Below are positions 47,778 to 57,295 of a stretch of 64,000 nt of DNA, one piece after another. Source of the DNA: Stereocaulon alpinum (Eukaryota; Ascomycota; Lecanoromycetes; Lecanorales; Stereocaulaceae); NCBI GenBank assembly GCA_018257865.1, contig JAEUBA010000015.1, forward strand, positions 248,001-312,000, written 5' to 3'. The notes under the pieces are model-generated. The model did no database searches. It worked only from the letters and a program-made list of their open reading frames with translations, and was not told the origin of the DNA. The stretch's first letter is position 1. The number at the start of each line of letters is the position of its first letter. The translations under genes and the position numbers were made by a program.

Positions 47778-48570
47778 GCTTTGTAGTTCATCCTAGGTAG
47801 AATTCAGATTAGAAGACATAATCTTGGACAGAGGCCGGTATGGATGGGAGCTTTGATGCCGCCCTCTAAGGAAGTCGTATAGGTCATGGAGGGTCTCAGG
47901 TTTATATTTGGTCGGCAGAAACAAGTGGAGGAGGGAGAGAAGGCAAGGAAGTCAGAGAGGGGAGGGGAGTGGTGGAGGGATGGGTGGGTGCTGAGTGTCT
48001 GGTTGAGGGAAGATGTTATGTGGAAATCGGTAAATGACGAAGGAATTGAGAGCTTTTGCGAGCGACGGAGCATGAGACGATCCGCTGGATTTTAAATGAA
48101 CCTCACAGCGACTTGCGGTGGTCACGTTGTATGATGTGCGAAAAGCTGCTGTACTGTTGTAAACTGTTGGTACAAACTGTGAAGCTTCTAGTAAAACCGC
48201 ATAGACGATCTGCTCTTGAATCGCTTTCTGCAAGTACGGCTTATCACAAGTCTTGTTCGGCTGATGCTGGCTGGCAAATGCGAGAAAGAGGAGCTTGCTG
48301 ACTTCGTGTCACATCGTCGGAGAATGTTCGACATCACCGGACCAGTGGTTGCGGTGAAGTTGTAGAGAGTGTCCCTGGCGATCGCGGAAGAGGACTAAAT
48401 ATCTGTTGGATATTGTCAACGTCGCCGGCTTTGCTTCGTGGCAAATAGGAAGTCATACCTCTCGAATCCACCCCTAACGCTGACTCCTTCACCGTCCTCC
48501 CCTTCTACCGCATCTTTCAGACCACCCTCTCCGCCAAAACTTCGTCCCTCAACCAATCCATGTAATCTCG
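47778..48570. other. Intergenic region
   Basis: No gene recognised. It contains a GA-rich stretch near 47,930-47,990 and the 3' flank of FMC1. Confidence 0.5.
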
Positions 48571-48879
48571 TCACTTCTTCCCCGCATACCACTCCTCCGG
48601 CATGTCCATCCCCACCCTCCGCGCTGTCAACCTCACCCTCTCCTCGTCGTCCATACCCATACCCGGATTGTACCTCTCCAGCAACGTAGCGTACATTCTC
48701 TGCGCCTTCACATATTGTATGTATTGTTCTGCTTCTTCAACTTGCTGGGGTTCGGTAGAGGAGGCGAATGTGGTGCGGATGCGCTGTTGGATGGGGGAAG
48801 GGGAATTGAGGGGGCGGGTGGGGAGTTCGCGGAGGATGGAGCGGTACATGGAGCGGAGGCGCGAGGGGTTGGCTGCCAT
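48571..48879 (-). CDS. FMC1: Mitochondrial ATP synthase assembly factor FMC1 (LYR-like)
   Basis: Small mitochondrial matrix protein helping assembly or stability of the F1 part of ATP synthase; in yeast it acts with Atp12. 102 aa, intronless. It begins MAANPSRLRSMYRSILRELP (the LYR-like LRSxYRxxLREL block), has a proline-rich turn, then EEAEQYIQYVKAQRMYATLL and ERYNPGMGMDDEERVRLTARRV, ending GMDMPEEWYAGKK. The ATG at 48,879 was chosen because the family starts here; the open frame extends 95 codons further upstream without resemblance. It lies head to head with the EngB-type GTPase gene, 172 bp apart. The sense strand is C-rich in the 5' half and G-rich at the 3' end. Confidence 0.85.
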   Translation of the reverse strand: MAANPSRLRSMYRSILRELPTRPLNSPSPIQQRIRTTFASSTEPQQVEEAEQYIQYVKAQRMYATLLERYNPGMGMDDEERVRLTARRVGMDMPEEWYAGKK

Positions 48880-49051
48880 GTTGGATGTGTGCACGCGCAA
48901 CTGGCTGAATGAATGTAGGGGCAATGTTGAGTTGATGATGGTAGGAGTAGCGCCAAGAGTCGATGTGCGGCGAATGTTCCGCTTGCGTGTTTGAATTTTC
49001 CTAAAAGTCAGTATATGTTTTAATACTACATACCCTGGCATATGTGATTCT
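48880..49051. promoter_or_regulatory. 172-bp bidirectional promoter region (FMC1 / EngB-type GTPase)
   Basis: The two start codons face away from each other across only 172 bp, so both promoters and 5' UTRs must share this interval. Both products are expected in mitochondria, which suggests co-regulation. No named site is claimed. Confidence 0.7.
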
Positions 49052-50063
49052 ATGTCTGTGTCGACGAGTTGTAGAGGCAAAATTCGAGTCCAGCTTCTTC
49101 TCCGGAAGACCACTTTACGACATGCCTCCACGATTCCAATCGCCAAAACTTCGACGGATGTCACATCTCCATCCTACTACTGGGACACAGCTGCTCCCAC
49201 ACCCACCCAGTTGAAACGAGCGGAGAGATTCTTTGGCGTAGCACTCCCAAAGCTTTTGTTCTCTGCAGAAAAGTTTCGGACCGTGGAGTTCGACAAAGTA
49301 CCCGAAGTTGCGTTCTTAGGACGATCCAATGTGGGAAAATCAAGTCTTCTGAATGCATTGCTGGGACAGAACATCTGCCACGTGAGTAGCAAGCCTGGAC
49401 GAACACGATCTATGAACTTTTTTGCTGCGGGAGGAGAAGATGGGTTCGGTAGTCCAGGAAAGCTGGCTGTGCTTGATATGCCTGGGTATGGTAAGGGGAG
49501 CAGAGAAGAGTGGGGACCAGAGATTATGAAGTATCTCACCGGTAGAAGACAGTATGTGAATTGGACACCAGTCCTAGAGATGTGCAAGGAGGCTAAGGAA
49601 GTACAGGTTGAAGAGAGCCTTTCTACTCGTCGACGCACTGCACGGACTCAAAAGCTCAGATGAGGAATTACTCTCATTATTCCGACAGAATTCTATCTCC
49701 CACCAGATTGTCCTCTCGAAAGTTGACCGCATATTATTCCCCAAAGGAAAGCCATCTGCAGCTCTTATCGAACGCCACTCTCCCGATCTGCAACGTATTT
49801 GTGATGAATTGAAAACCAAGATACAGCCAGGGAAGCGAGATGGACCAGAAGCGCTTGGCGAGATTGTGACATGCAGTTCAGAAACAGTTATCATGGGGAA
49901 GAAGCTTGGGGTCAATAACGTCCGATGGGCTATCCTCGCAGCGACTGGCCTCGGTGATGAAAAGACGAAGCGTCTGTCTGCTAGTCTCCTGAACGAGTCG
50001 TTCGAGCGTACGACTGATAAGGGCCAGGATGCTGGGCATTTGCAAACACCTGAAGCCGGGTGA
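49052..50063 (+). CDS. Mitochondrial EngB/YsxC-type GTPase
   Basis: TRAFAC-class GTPase of the EngB/YihA family, implicated in ribosome assembly. The Arg/Ser/Thr-rich N-terminus without acids (about residues 2-30) suggests import into mitochondria. Exons: 49,052-49,551 and 49,607-50,063, giving 318 aa; the 55-nt intron (donor GTATGT) restores GRRQLKRAFLLVDALHG. G motifs: G1 GRSNVGKSS (about 90-98), G2/switch KPGRTRSMNFF, G3 DMPGYGKGSREEWG (about 143), G4 SKVD, G5 CSSETV. The downstream F-box gene is on the opposite strand and ends 64 bp beyond. All nucleotide-binding residues are present, so it should be functional. Confidence 0.93.
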
Positions 50064-50126
50064 CATCTTACCTCGGGTCTGAAACATTCATAGGGGCAAG
50101 GATCCTGTCTCCTCTGATTGTTGGTG

Positions 50127-50960
50127 CTATAGAGATTGAGCAGGCTTATTCACTTTTGGACTCATTATCCCTGTGACAAGCCTGTCGATAGAGGCGTGAT
50201 CACTGAGTCCAGTGATCGTGACCTTTCTCAGCCCGCTGAGCCGTGCAAAGTCCTTCAACGTCCCCTTGGTGAGCACGTAGACCGGAGGTACGAACTCAAT
50301 ACGGAGCTGTTCAAGCTGCGGCAATTTTTGCAAGTTCGTGATCAAGACTTCTATCAAGTCTTGAGCCCGCCTCTGGAACAACCATTGAACAAATATATCG
50401 TGTCTGCCTGTATTGGGAAGCGGGAGGTCCAAGTGAATATTGTATCGCTCGAAGGGCAACCGCTCAGATAATATTGACAACCGCTCAGGTGAAATCGACC
50501 ACTGCTCAGGTGATGTCGACCTCCACTGTGCCGAGTAGTAGGCCTTGATGGTATGGTAGTTGAGGAGGATCTTGATCTCTGTTTTGGAAATGGCTTCGGA
50601 GGCTTCCTTATGGACCTGGTGATTGACGTCGAGTATCGCGGGATTGAACCAGTCTGATGGCTGTCCTGTGAGCTTGTGATAAGGACGCGATGAAGTCACC
50701 ATGAAGGAGTAGATGCAATCCCGAAGTTCTCGGGGGAGATCCAGCAGCCGGAACGGAGCGATTTCCGGCTCCTGGGTGTGCCGTGTGGTGGTGGAGATTG
50801 GTGCAGTTGATGTGGCCTCTACGGTATGCTGCATGCTGCTGGAGGGCCGCTGACTTGGGTGAACGTTACCGAGGATATGTTTGGACATGTTGGAGACTTG
50901 GAATGTTGCAAGAAGCAAGAGAGAGAGGAGTTCAACTTTCCACTTTGTGGACCATCGCAT
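50127..50960 (-). CDS. F-box-like / 2EXR-type fungal protein
   Basis: 277 aa, intronless. Residues about 70-95 read PFRLLDLPRELRDCIYSFM, the F-box-like motif common in large fungal families that may present substrates to SCF ubiquitin ligases. This is followed by ILDVNHQVHKEASEAI, the 'nR.I..Ea..vl' block of the same proteins. A short internal repeat of SPEQW/SPERL/SERLPFERY lies near residue 150. The first 25 residues are hydrophobic (ELLSLLLLATFQV). A second Met (MSKHILG, codon 25, 50,888) may be the true start. The gene is convergent with the EngB-type gene. The domain is moderately clear; the target is unknown. Confidence 0.7.
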   Translation of the reverse strand: MRWSTKWKVELLSLLLLATFQVSNMSKHILGNVHPSQRPSSSMQHTVEATSTAPISTTTRHTQEPEIAPFRLLDLPRELRDCIYSFMVTSSRPYHKLTGQPSDWFNPAILDVNHQVHKEASEAISKTEIKILLNYHTIKAYYSAQWRSTSPEQWSISPERLSILSERLPFERYNIHLDLPLPNTGRHDIFVQWLFQRRAQDLIEVLITNLQKLPQLEQLRIEFVPPVYVLTKGTLKDFARLSGLRKVTITGLSDHASIDRLVTGIMSPKVNKPAQSL

Positions 50961-51284
50961 AGAAAGACGCCACCATCAGTATCACAAGTGGGCACCAACG
51001 ATCAAATGATACAGTCCTACTCTAGGTGTTACACCGGATGTCGAAAACATCGCACCAATCTCAGCACCTCAGTTAATCCACATATATGCAGAGACAACCA
51101 AAATACATCGTCTCACATGAAAAAGAGCGAGGAAATGTCTCAACTTTCAGCCTCTAACCTTCAAGACCCCACATCCGCAACGTCCTTCCCTAACAATCAT
51201 TCCCATCCTCCAAAGCAAGCAGGCAACCCCCACTCACACCCCCTCACATAACACACCTCCCCCTCCCCCCTCCACCCCACGACC
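50961..51284. other. Intergenic region
   Basis: No gene is seen. The right half is strongly C-rich on the plus strand. Confidence 0.5.
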
Positions 51285-52067
51285 CTACTGCACAACCCCC
51301 CAAAAATCCCTCCTCCTAGCCCTCACACTCGGCCCTCCCCCCAACGCCAAAAAACGATCCAAACCCAAATCCACCAACCCCGGCAACCGCCGCCCCTCAA
51401 TCCAAAACAAACAACCCCGATCACAAATCCTATTCCCACCCCACTCCTCCGCCAAGGCGAACGGATCATGTTGCGCCAGCGCGTCTTCGTCGATTGGTGG
51501 GTAGGGTGTTGATTGCCATTGTTGCGGGAAAGGGTGGGCGCGTGGTGCGTGGGGGAGGAGGGGTGGTGGCGGCCAGGTTGGTGGTGGGGGGGTTGGGGAG
51601 GGGGGTGTGGTGGGTGGTGGGGGGATTGGTGATGGTTGAGGGGAGGGTGAGGGCGAGTAGGAGGGCGATGATGGCGTTGGTGAAGGGGATGGTGAGGCCG
51701 ACCAGCGGGGGGGAGGCGTGCCGTAGGTGTCGAGGATTGCGTTGAGGTTCGGGATGGGAGTTTGGGGGAGTGGTTCTGGGAGGTGTGTAAGTATGGCTGA
51801 TTTGAAAGGATAGGGGGTGGAGAATGGGGCAGTGCTTGAGGAAAGGTGAGGATGGTGCACTCAACGGAAGATAAGTAGGAGATGGTGTGTTTCTTGTATA
51901 AAAATGCGAAGAAGTGTGCAATTCAATAGGAAAACAGTGCATATCAACTTACCAAGCAGCAAACTCAGCCCCGCAGTATTAGTATGATGTATGCGTCCAT
52001 AATGATCGTGTTCAGGGCTCGGGCTCTCGTTCTCATAACCAGAAGAAGTCGAGTGCTCCGATGCCAT
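51285..52067 (-). CDS. Possible hypothetical protein with low-complexity proline-rich centre
   Basis: A plausible gene model on the minus strand. Exon 1 is 52,067-51,953 (ATG; MASEHSTSSGYENESPSPEH, ending GLSLLL) with a good GTAAGT donor. A compatible acceptor near 51,809 would join the frame reading PQTPIPNLNAILDTYGTPPP, which continues through a Pro/Ser-rich stretch to CLFWIEGRRLPGLVDLGLDR and a stop at 51,285. The alternative frame across the centre encodes a hydrophobic stretch (IIALLLALTLPS), so an additional intron or another frame is possible. The centre is extremely skewed (C-rich in sense, then G-rich). No family recognised; both existence and structure are uncertain. Confidence 0.3.
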
Positions 52068-52110
52068 TTTTGGGCAGATTTTCGAGGATGCGGTATAGAA
52101 AGGGGATGCG

Positions 52111-52270
52111 ATTGAGACCAGCTCAATTGATATTGTAGGTAATTGAATAGGTGTGGTGGAAAGCGAGAGAGATAAACGCTGTATGAAGAGATTGAGACCC
52201 GCTCAATTAGTTTTGTAGGTGGTTAGATAGGTGTGGTAGATAGCGAGAGATGAACGCTGTATGTAGAGGT
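52111..52270 (+). repeat. 80-bp tandem duplication
   Basis: Units at 52,111-52,190 and about 52,191-52,270 both begin ATTGAGACC-GCTCAATT and share TAGGTGTGGT, AGCGAGAGA and AACGCTGTATG, with scattered differences. It lies just upstream of the ATG at 52,067. Confidence 0.8.
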
Positions 52271-52358
52271 CGCAGACCAGAAGAAGAAGAGTAGTTGGGA
52301 GGATGTATGTATGTTTGAGGGAACGAGAAGGGAAAGAGTTGAGGAAAGACAAGAACAA

Positions 52359-52382
52359 GGCTATTGTAAAAAGACAATAGCC
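52359..52382 (+). repeat. Perfect 9-bp inverted repeat (hairpin)
   Basis: GGCTATTGT at 52,359-52,367 pairs with ACAATAGCC at 52,374-52,382 around the loop AAAAAG. Related halves (CAATAGG, CCTATTGTG) recur within the next 40 bp, so several alternative stems are possible. Confidence 0.75.
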
Positions 52383-52455
52383 ATGTATTCGCATTGTCAA
52401 TAGGATAATGCCTATTGTGATTGTGAGTCGAGGAGGCTGGGGATCAATAGCATTG

Positions 52456-52484
52456 TGAGTGAAGTGAAGTGAAGTGAAGTGAAT
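52456..52484 (+). repeat. GTGAA pentanucleotide repeat
   Basis: About five consecutive GTGAA/GTGAG units (GTGAGTGAAGTGAAGTGAAG and onward). Confidence 0.85.
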
Positions 52485-52778
52485 GAAACTGCGCAGAATC
52501 GACAATAGTAGCATGTAAGTTCTTGTGATGACAAAGTCTATTGATGACTATGCTGGCTATACTGGACTATGCTATGCATTTTTAGTGGTATGCATTTCGT
52601 AATTATATCGTTGACTCGTAACCTGTTCAGGGTATCTTGCTTTGGACAAAGGATGCTCGCTAAACTGAAATGAAAGTCGTCCATTTTGTATGCTGCATGA
52701 GAATATGTGTACCGGTCATCATCACGGTGTGATGAGTGGCAAAATGAAGCGAATGTACAACCTCGATGGAGACTGTCC

Positions 52779-55700
52779 TCATTCTTCGATCATGATATCG
52801 GCCTCTGCCATGGGGTCATGAGGGTCTGAGACCTCCTCACCATTGACATTGACAACAATGCGTTTACCACGCTTGTGTGCTGGAACACCGTCACGCGCGG
52901 CGCCAAAATCTAGTACCTGTGAAGGTGTCAGCATTGAGGTAGTTGGTGTTAGGATGGGAAAAGAGCTTACCTCGATGTAAGTCAGGTTATTACGCTGGAC
53001 AGCAGCAACGCATCTCCTCTCATTAAATTTGACTTGCCAGACGCCACTCAGGTCTGTAAGCAAGTCTTTTGTAAACTCGCCATTTGCGACGTTCCACATC
53101 TTGAGTGTCCGATCTGAACCAGAGATGACTTTCTGGCCATCGTGCTGGAAGCAAGTGATCGCACCAGTGTGGGCGCTCAAAGTGCTTCTGCAGTGTCCGT
53201 TTTCTGGGTCCCAAATCCGCAAAGTGGAGTCGGCGGCAGCAGAGACAAGACGGTCAAGTTGCAGATCAAGTAGACCAACCAAGGATGAGTGGCCTTCCAG
53301 ATTGAACAAGACGGTTCCATTATCGAGCGACCACACCTTAACAAGATTGTCCATGGAGCCGCTGATACAACGATTACGCTTGGTATCTAGAACGACGCTG
53401 TAGACTTTCTGTGTATGCCCTTGTAGACGATACACTGATTCGCCGGTTGAGATCTTCCAAACGCGTACGCTACAATCATAGCTTCCACTGACGAGCGTAT
53501 CCGCATGAGCTGCAATGGCACGCACAGAGTGGTGGTGCCCAGTGAGTGTACGGACATAGTAGGGGCACTCAGACCCTTCGTCTGGGGCTGGCCCTGTTTG
53601 AAAAAATTCTGGGTCTCCTGGTTTTGGGAGCTTCCAGACTCGAAGGTTGGAGTCACGGGAGCCAGTGATGATAAGTGGTTGTTGGGGCATCATAGTATAC
53701 CCATCCGCGGTCTTCTCAACCGGAGTAGGCATCAGGATTTCCAAACATCTCACGGTTGAAGTATGCCCCTGAAATATCTGGGTGCAGACACCCTTTTCTA
53801 TGTCCCAGACACGGACTGTTCTATCTGTGGAACCAGATACCAAGACATTGCCTTCGTATTGCAGTGCCCATACACCACCCTCGTGACCCTCAAGGCTTTG
53901 TCGAATTTTACCAGTCTTAGTGTCATAGACGTTAATGTTAGCGTCGTCACTACCTGTGAGGATTTTGTCGGCATCGAATTGCAAACATGTGACAACATGG
54001 CGTTGGTGAGCCCTGAAAGCTATGTGGCGAGGGCTGACCTCGTCCTGCATCCAAGTCTTGCGAATGATGTGATGCCGCATGTAAATAGATTTGAAAAGAT
54101 GCAGATTCTTGAGACTAGGTAGCCCGACAGGAGGATAAGGGACTGCAATAGCAGCCGCGTATGCGGCTGCGTAAGGACCATCTGCCGACGCCATGTCCAG
54201 GAGCGGCTCCTCGTCAAGATCCATCGAATCAATTGATGACGCTTCGATACGCCTTTGCTGTTTGCGACCGATCGGCTTCGACTTCGCCTTCGCCTTGCGC
54301 TTGCCTCGTCTCGTCTGAGGAGTCGCGGACCCGCTCTCCAAAGCTGCAAATGAGCTAGTTTTCGAACCAGACACGCGCGAGGAGACTGACGGGTCCGTAT
54401 CCGACGGGTTGGTCGAGAATGCGCTGAGGTCTTTCTCAGATTCGTTAGGTCGAGAGGCATACTGCCATCCCCACCCCTCATGTATGGCCCGCTGAAGATC
54501 ACCCTCTGGTAGGACGTAGTGGTCGGCATCAAACAAACGCTTCCACACTTTTTCGGAAGTGTCGATCAACTCTCTCCATCTCTTCGAGACTTGGGCCGCA
54601 CAGCAAAGAGTCTTAGCGTCAAGGTTTCCAATGATGTTGAGACCGAGCTCCACAGGGAGAAGCCGGAGGAAATCGCACTTCAAGGCCGGGTTGACCACGT
54701 CGGCAACGAAATGCAGCACAGGCTTTGAGCATCGGCGTAAGAATTGATACATAAGGTAGCTCTTCATCTCTTCCGGCATGGCTTCGAAGGTGTCCACCAT
54801 TGAAGGAATATTCATCAAAGACTGAGACGACATCTGCTCATCCGTAGACGGAGCTACGCGTGGCGCCAACTCCAAAGTATCCGCTTCTTGGGATTCTTGT
54901 GAAGGCTCATGGGAGGGTTGTGTGGAAATGCTACTCTGACTCTGAGTATATTGATCTAAATGTCTTCCGCTGGTAATGATCTGTCCCGGATTGGACGGCT
55001 CGAAATAGCCTCTCCGACTTTGCATGTTCGCTGCAGCGGTAACTGGTGATAAACTCGGGCTTGGAAGACTAACATCTTGTGCGGCAGTGGTATCCAGGGC
55101 GCTCGGCCGCGGTCGCTCTGGCTGTCGAAGTTGTCGGAAATCATCGTCTCCATCTTGTTCCATACGAGGTGTCAAAGCAGAGCCAATGCCTAGACCTCGC
55201 CACGGTGTGCGAGTCTTCACTTCGTCTTGAGCATTGTTATCGAGGTTGACGTCATCCTCGCCATGAGATATACTTGTTGCAACATCCGACTTTGGACTCA
55301 AGATTTGAGGATCATCATCATTATCTTCTTGCCGTCCGAACGTGGTCGTCGATTCTCCCGAGCCGGAGTCCTCAAATGAGTGCTCCTGTGATTTAGCCGA
55401 ATGCCATTTGAGAGATTTTGAAGAGTGTGTATTTTCATCTTTATCGACATGTGGTGTGATAGGAGTCGACGTTTGCATGAATTGCAGCCTTGAACGCGAA
55501 TTCGTCCGGATCGATGGCTCAGAGTTGCCAATTGTCGAGCGTGTCCTGGCACCTGAAACAAGCCTCCTCTTACGAGACCCCTGCTGACCGGCCAAAGCAG
55601 CGGCTTCTGAGATGGACACCGGTGACGCTGCTCGCTTCCGCCTGCTTTGGGGAGCAGTGTCAGGCGTCTGCTGATATGGGTACGCACTTGGGCCTCTCAT

Positions 55701-56299
55701 TCGAGTAACCCCAGATTTTGGCGTCTCGAAACCAGGATCGGTTTGCGCCACGGAGCGTAGGGTACCGTCAGATTCTGTCAAGGCTCTCTGCTGGTGCTTA
55801 AGCTAAAAAGAAGCACGTATGTATTAGTGGAGACCTTTTTGTGCAATTACAGAGCACATACCTCCTCCAGCGTCTGGAGCGTGTCATCTGCTTCCTGGAA
55901 CAAAGTCGGTCTGCCGTCTACATCGAAACACAGCTTCTTAATAGAGTATGGTGTTGGCGAAGCAGCCAAAGGATACAGCTTTGGATCAAGATCATATAGG
56001 TGTTGGGGGGCCTTCATCCTAAGGGGAGGAAAGTTGGTGGTAGTCGTTGTAGTTGTGACAACGGTTGTAGTTTGAGTGGCTGGAGCGTATGAAAATTGAC
56101 CCAGTACATCTTCAGGTCGTATATTCTCGAGTGGTTGTGCGGGGACTTGACTAGCCTGTCTCGCCTTCCCGTGCAACAGAGTTGGTGAGCCTGCTTTGGA
56201 GGAAGATGTTGCTGCTGTTGAGAAGGGTGGATTCAGTGTAGTTCGAACACGTGTCGACGAGTCCATAGAGATTTCAGGGCTTCGAGATGGTGGGTCCAT
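52779..56299 (-). CDS. CDC4: F-box/WD40 SCF substrate receptor Cdc4
   Basis: Substrate-recognition subunit of an SCF ubiquitin ligase; in yeast Cdc4 targets Sic1, Far1 and Gcn4 phosphodegrons. Exons on the minus strand: 56,299-55,862, 55,802-52,971, 52,916-52,779, giving 1,135 aa. The N-terminal half is disordered, with a poly-Thr run (TTTVVTTTTTTTN). The F-box (LRLLPVELGLNIIGNLDAKT, then WRELIDTSEKVWKRLF) is near residues 515-565. WD40 repeats follow (about 740-1085): HQRHVVTCLQFDADKILTGS, GHEGGVWALQYEGNVLVSGS, GHHHSVRAIAAHADTLVSGS, GHTQKVYSVVLDTKRNRCIS and others. The last intron (52,970-52,917, 54 nt) is a multiple of three without a stop, so it can be missed. Start chosen at the first true ATG (MDPPSRSPEIS). 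Paralogues such as SconB-type proteins are shorter, which favours Cdc4. Confidence 0.93.
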
Positions 56300-57295
56300 G
56301 GTGTTGTAATGTAGAGCAATGCCGTCGTGACAGCTGAGGTTGGTCACGAAGGTGACACGGGTGGAAGCGCGTTGTCCTTGGCTGGTATGTAGTGTCAGAA
56401 GTGTCCTTGGTCTCTTATCATGTTCGTGACGTCGAGAGGAATTTGCTGCTTATGGATTCGAGGGACATGGGTGAGATTCGTCGGAGCTGTTTCGGAAGCC
56501 AGGATTTGAGGGTCGCATATGATGAGGTGCGGGCTTCCTCCTTCCGAGTGGCTGCAAGTGAAGATTGGAATAGTCCTTGGCCTAGAAGCCAGGCAGTCCC
56601 TTCCGATAAGACACGCTGTCCAGCACGTCTTACACTGTAAATCCAATCAAAGTGTCAGCAACTGTAGTGCAGGCACTGTCGAGATGATCCCGGATGCTGG
56701 TCTCACGGTCTCACCCGCAGAGGGGCGTGACGTTTTTGGATTGGTGGCGCTAGCCGGAGGGTCTAACGGTCAATAGTTCTACCTCTTCGGGCATTTACAC
56801 CTATTCACAGCGCTCAGGAACAATGACGAACCATGCACGGAATTGGAAGGAACATTCACGCCCTGTTATACGACTCCATAGGCAGTTTGAGCCAGAAGGA
56901 GTAATATCGCTCAGTTAGAGCCTTCCTTCCCCACCACACCAGGCGGCGCGGGGCTTTTATACGCTTTTGGGCTGTGGCTCTCTAACCCAAATGGCTTCCT
57001 TCTAGACTTATACCGTCATTGAATTGAAAGTCCGAAACCTACTACTACGGTCATTCATCATTGTGTGAATTGTTGCTTGAGGGATTGGTGCCTACAAATC
57101 TACTTGTAGTTCTACCTCAGAGACCAGAGTACAACCCCCCACATAGAATATCACGAAAGCCTACATGCAGGACAGTGACATGGCAGAGCATACATGGACT
57201 TCATTTACAGTCTTTGAAGGCTAATATACATCTCTGGATCCAAACAAAAGAGCATACATATAATCCAGACCTACTATCCTAGTCACCAGTGACTC
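56300..57295. other. Intergenic region upstream of CDC4
   Basis: No gene is seen. It holds the CDC4 promoter (minus strand) and the 3' flank of the YTH gene. Confidence 0.5.

Noticed and set aside
49052..49663. 203-codon reading of the EngB-type gene without the intron
   Set aside because: It loses the conserved FLLVDALHG continuation; a 55-nt intron with good sites restores it.
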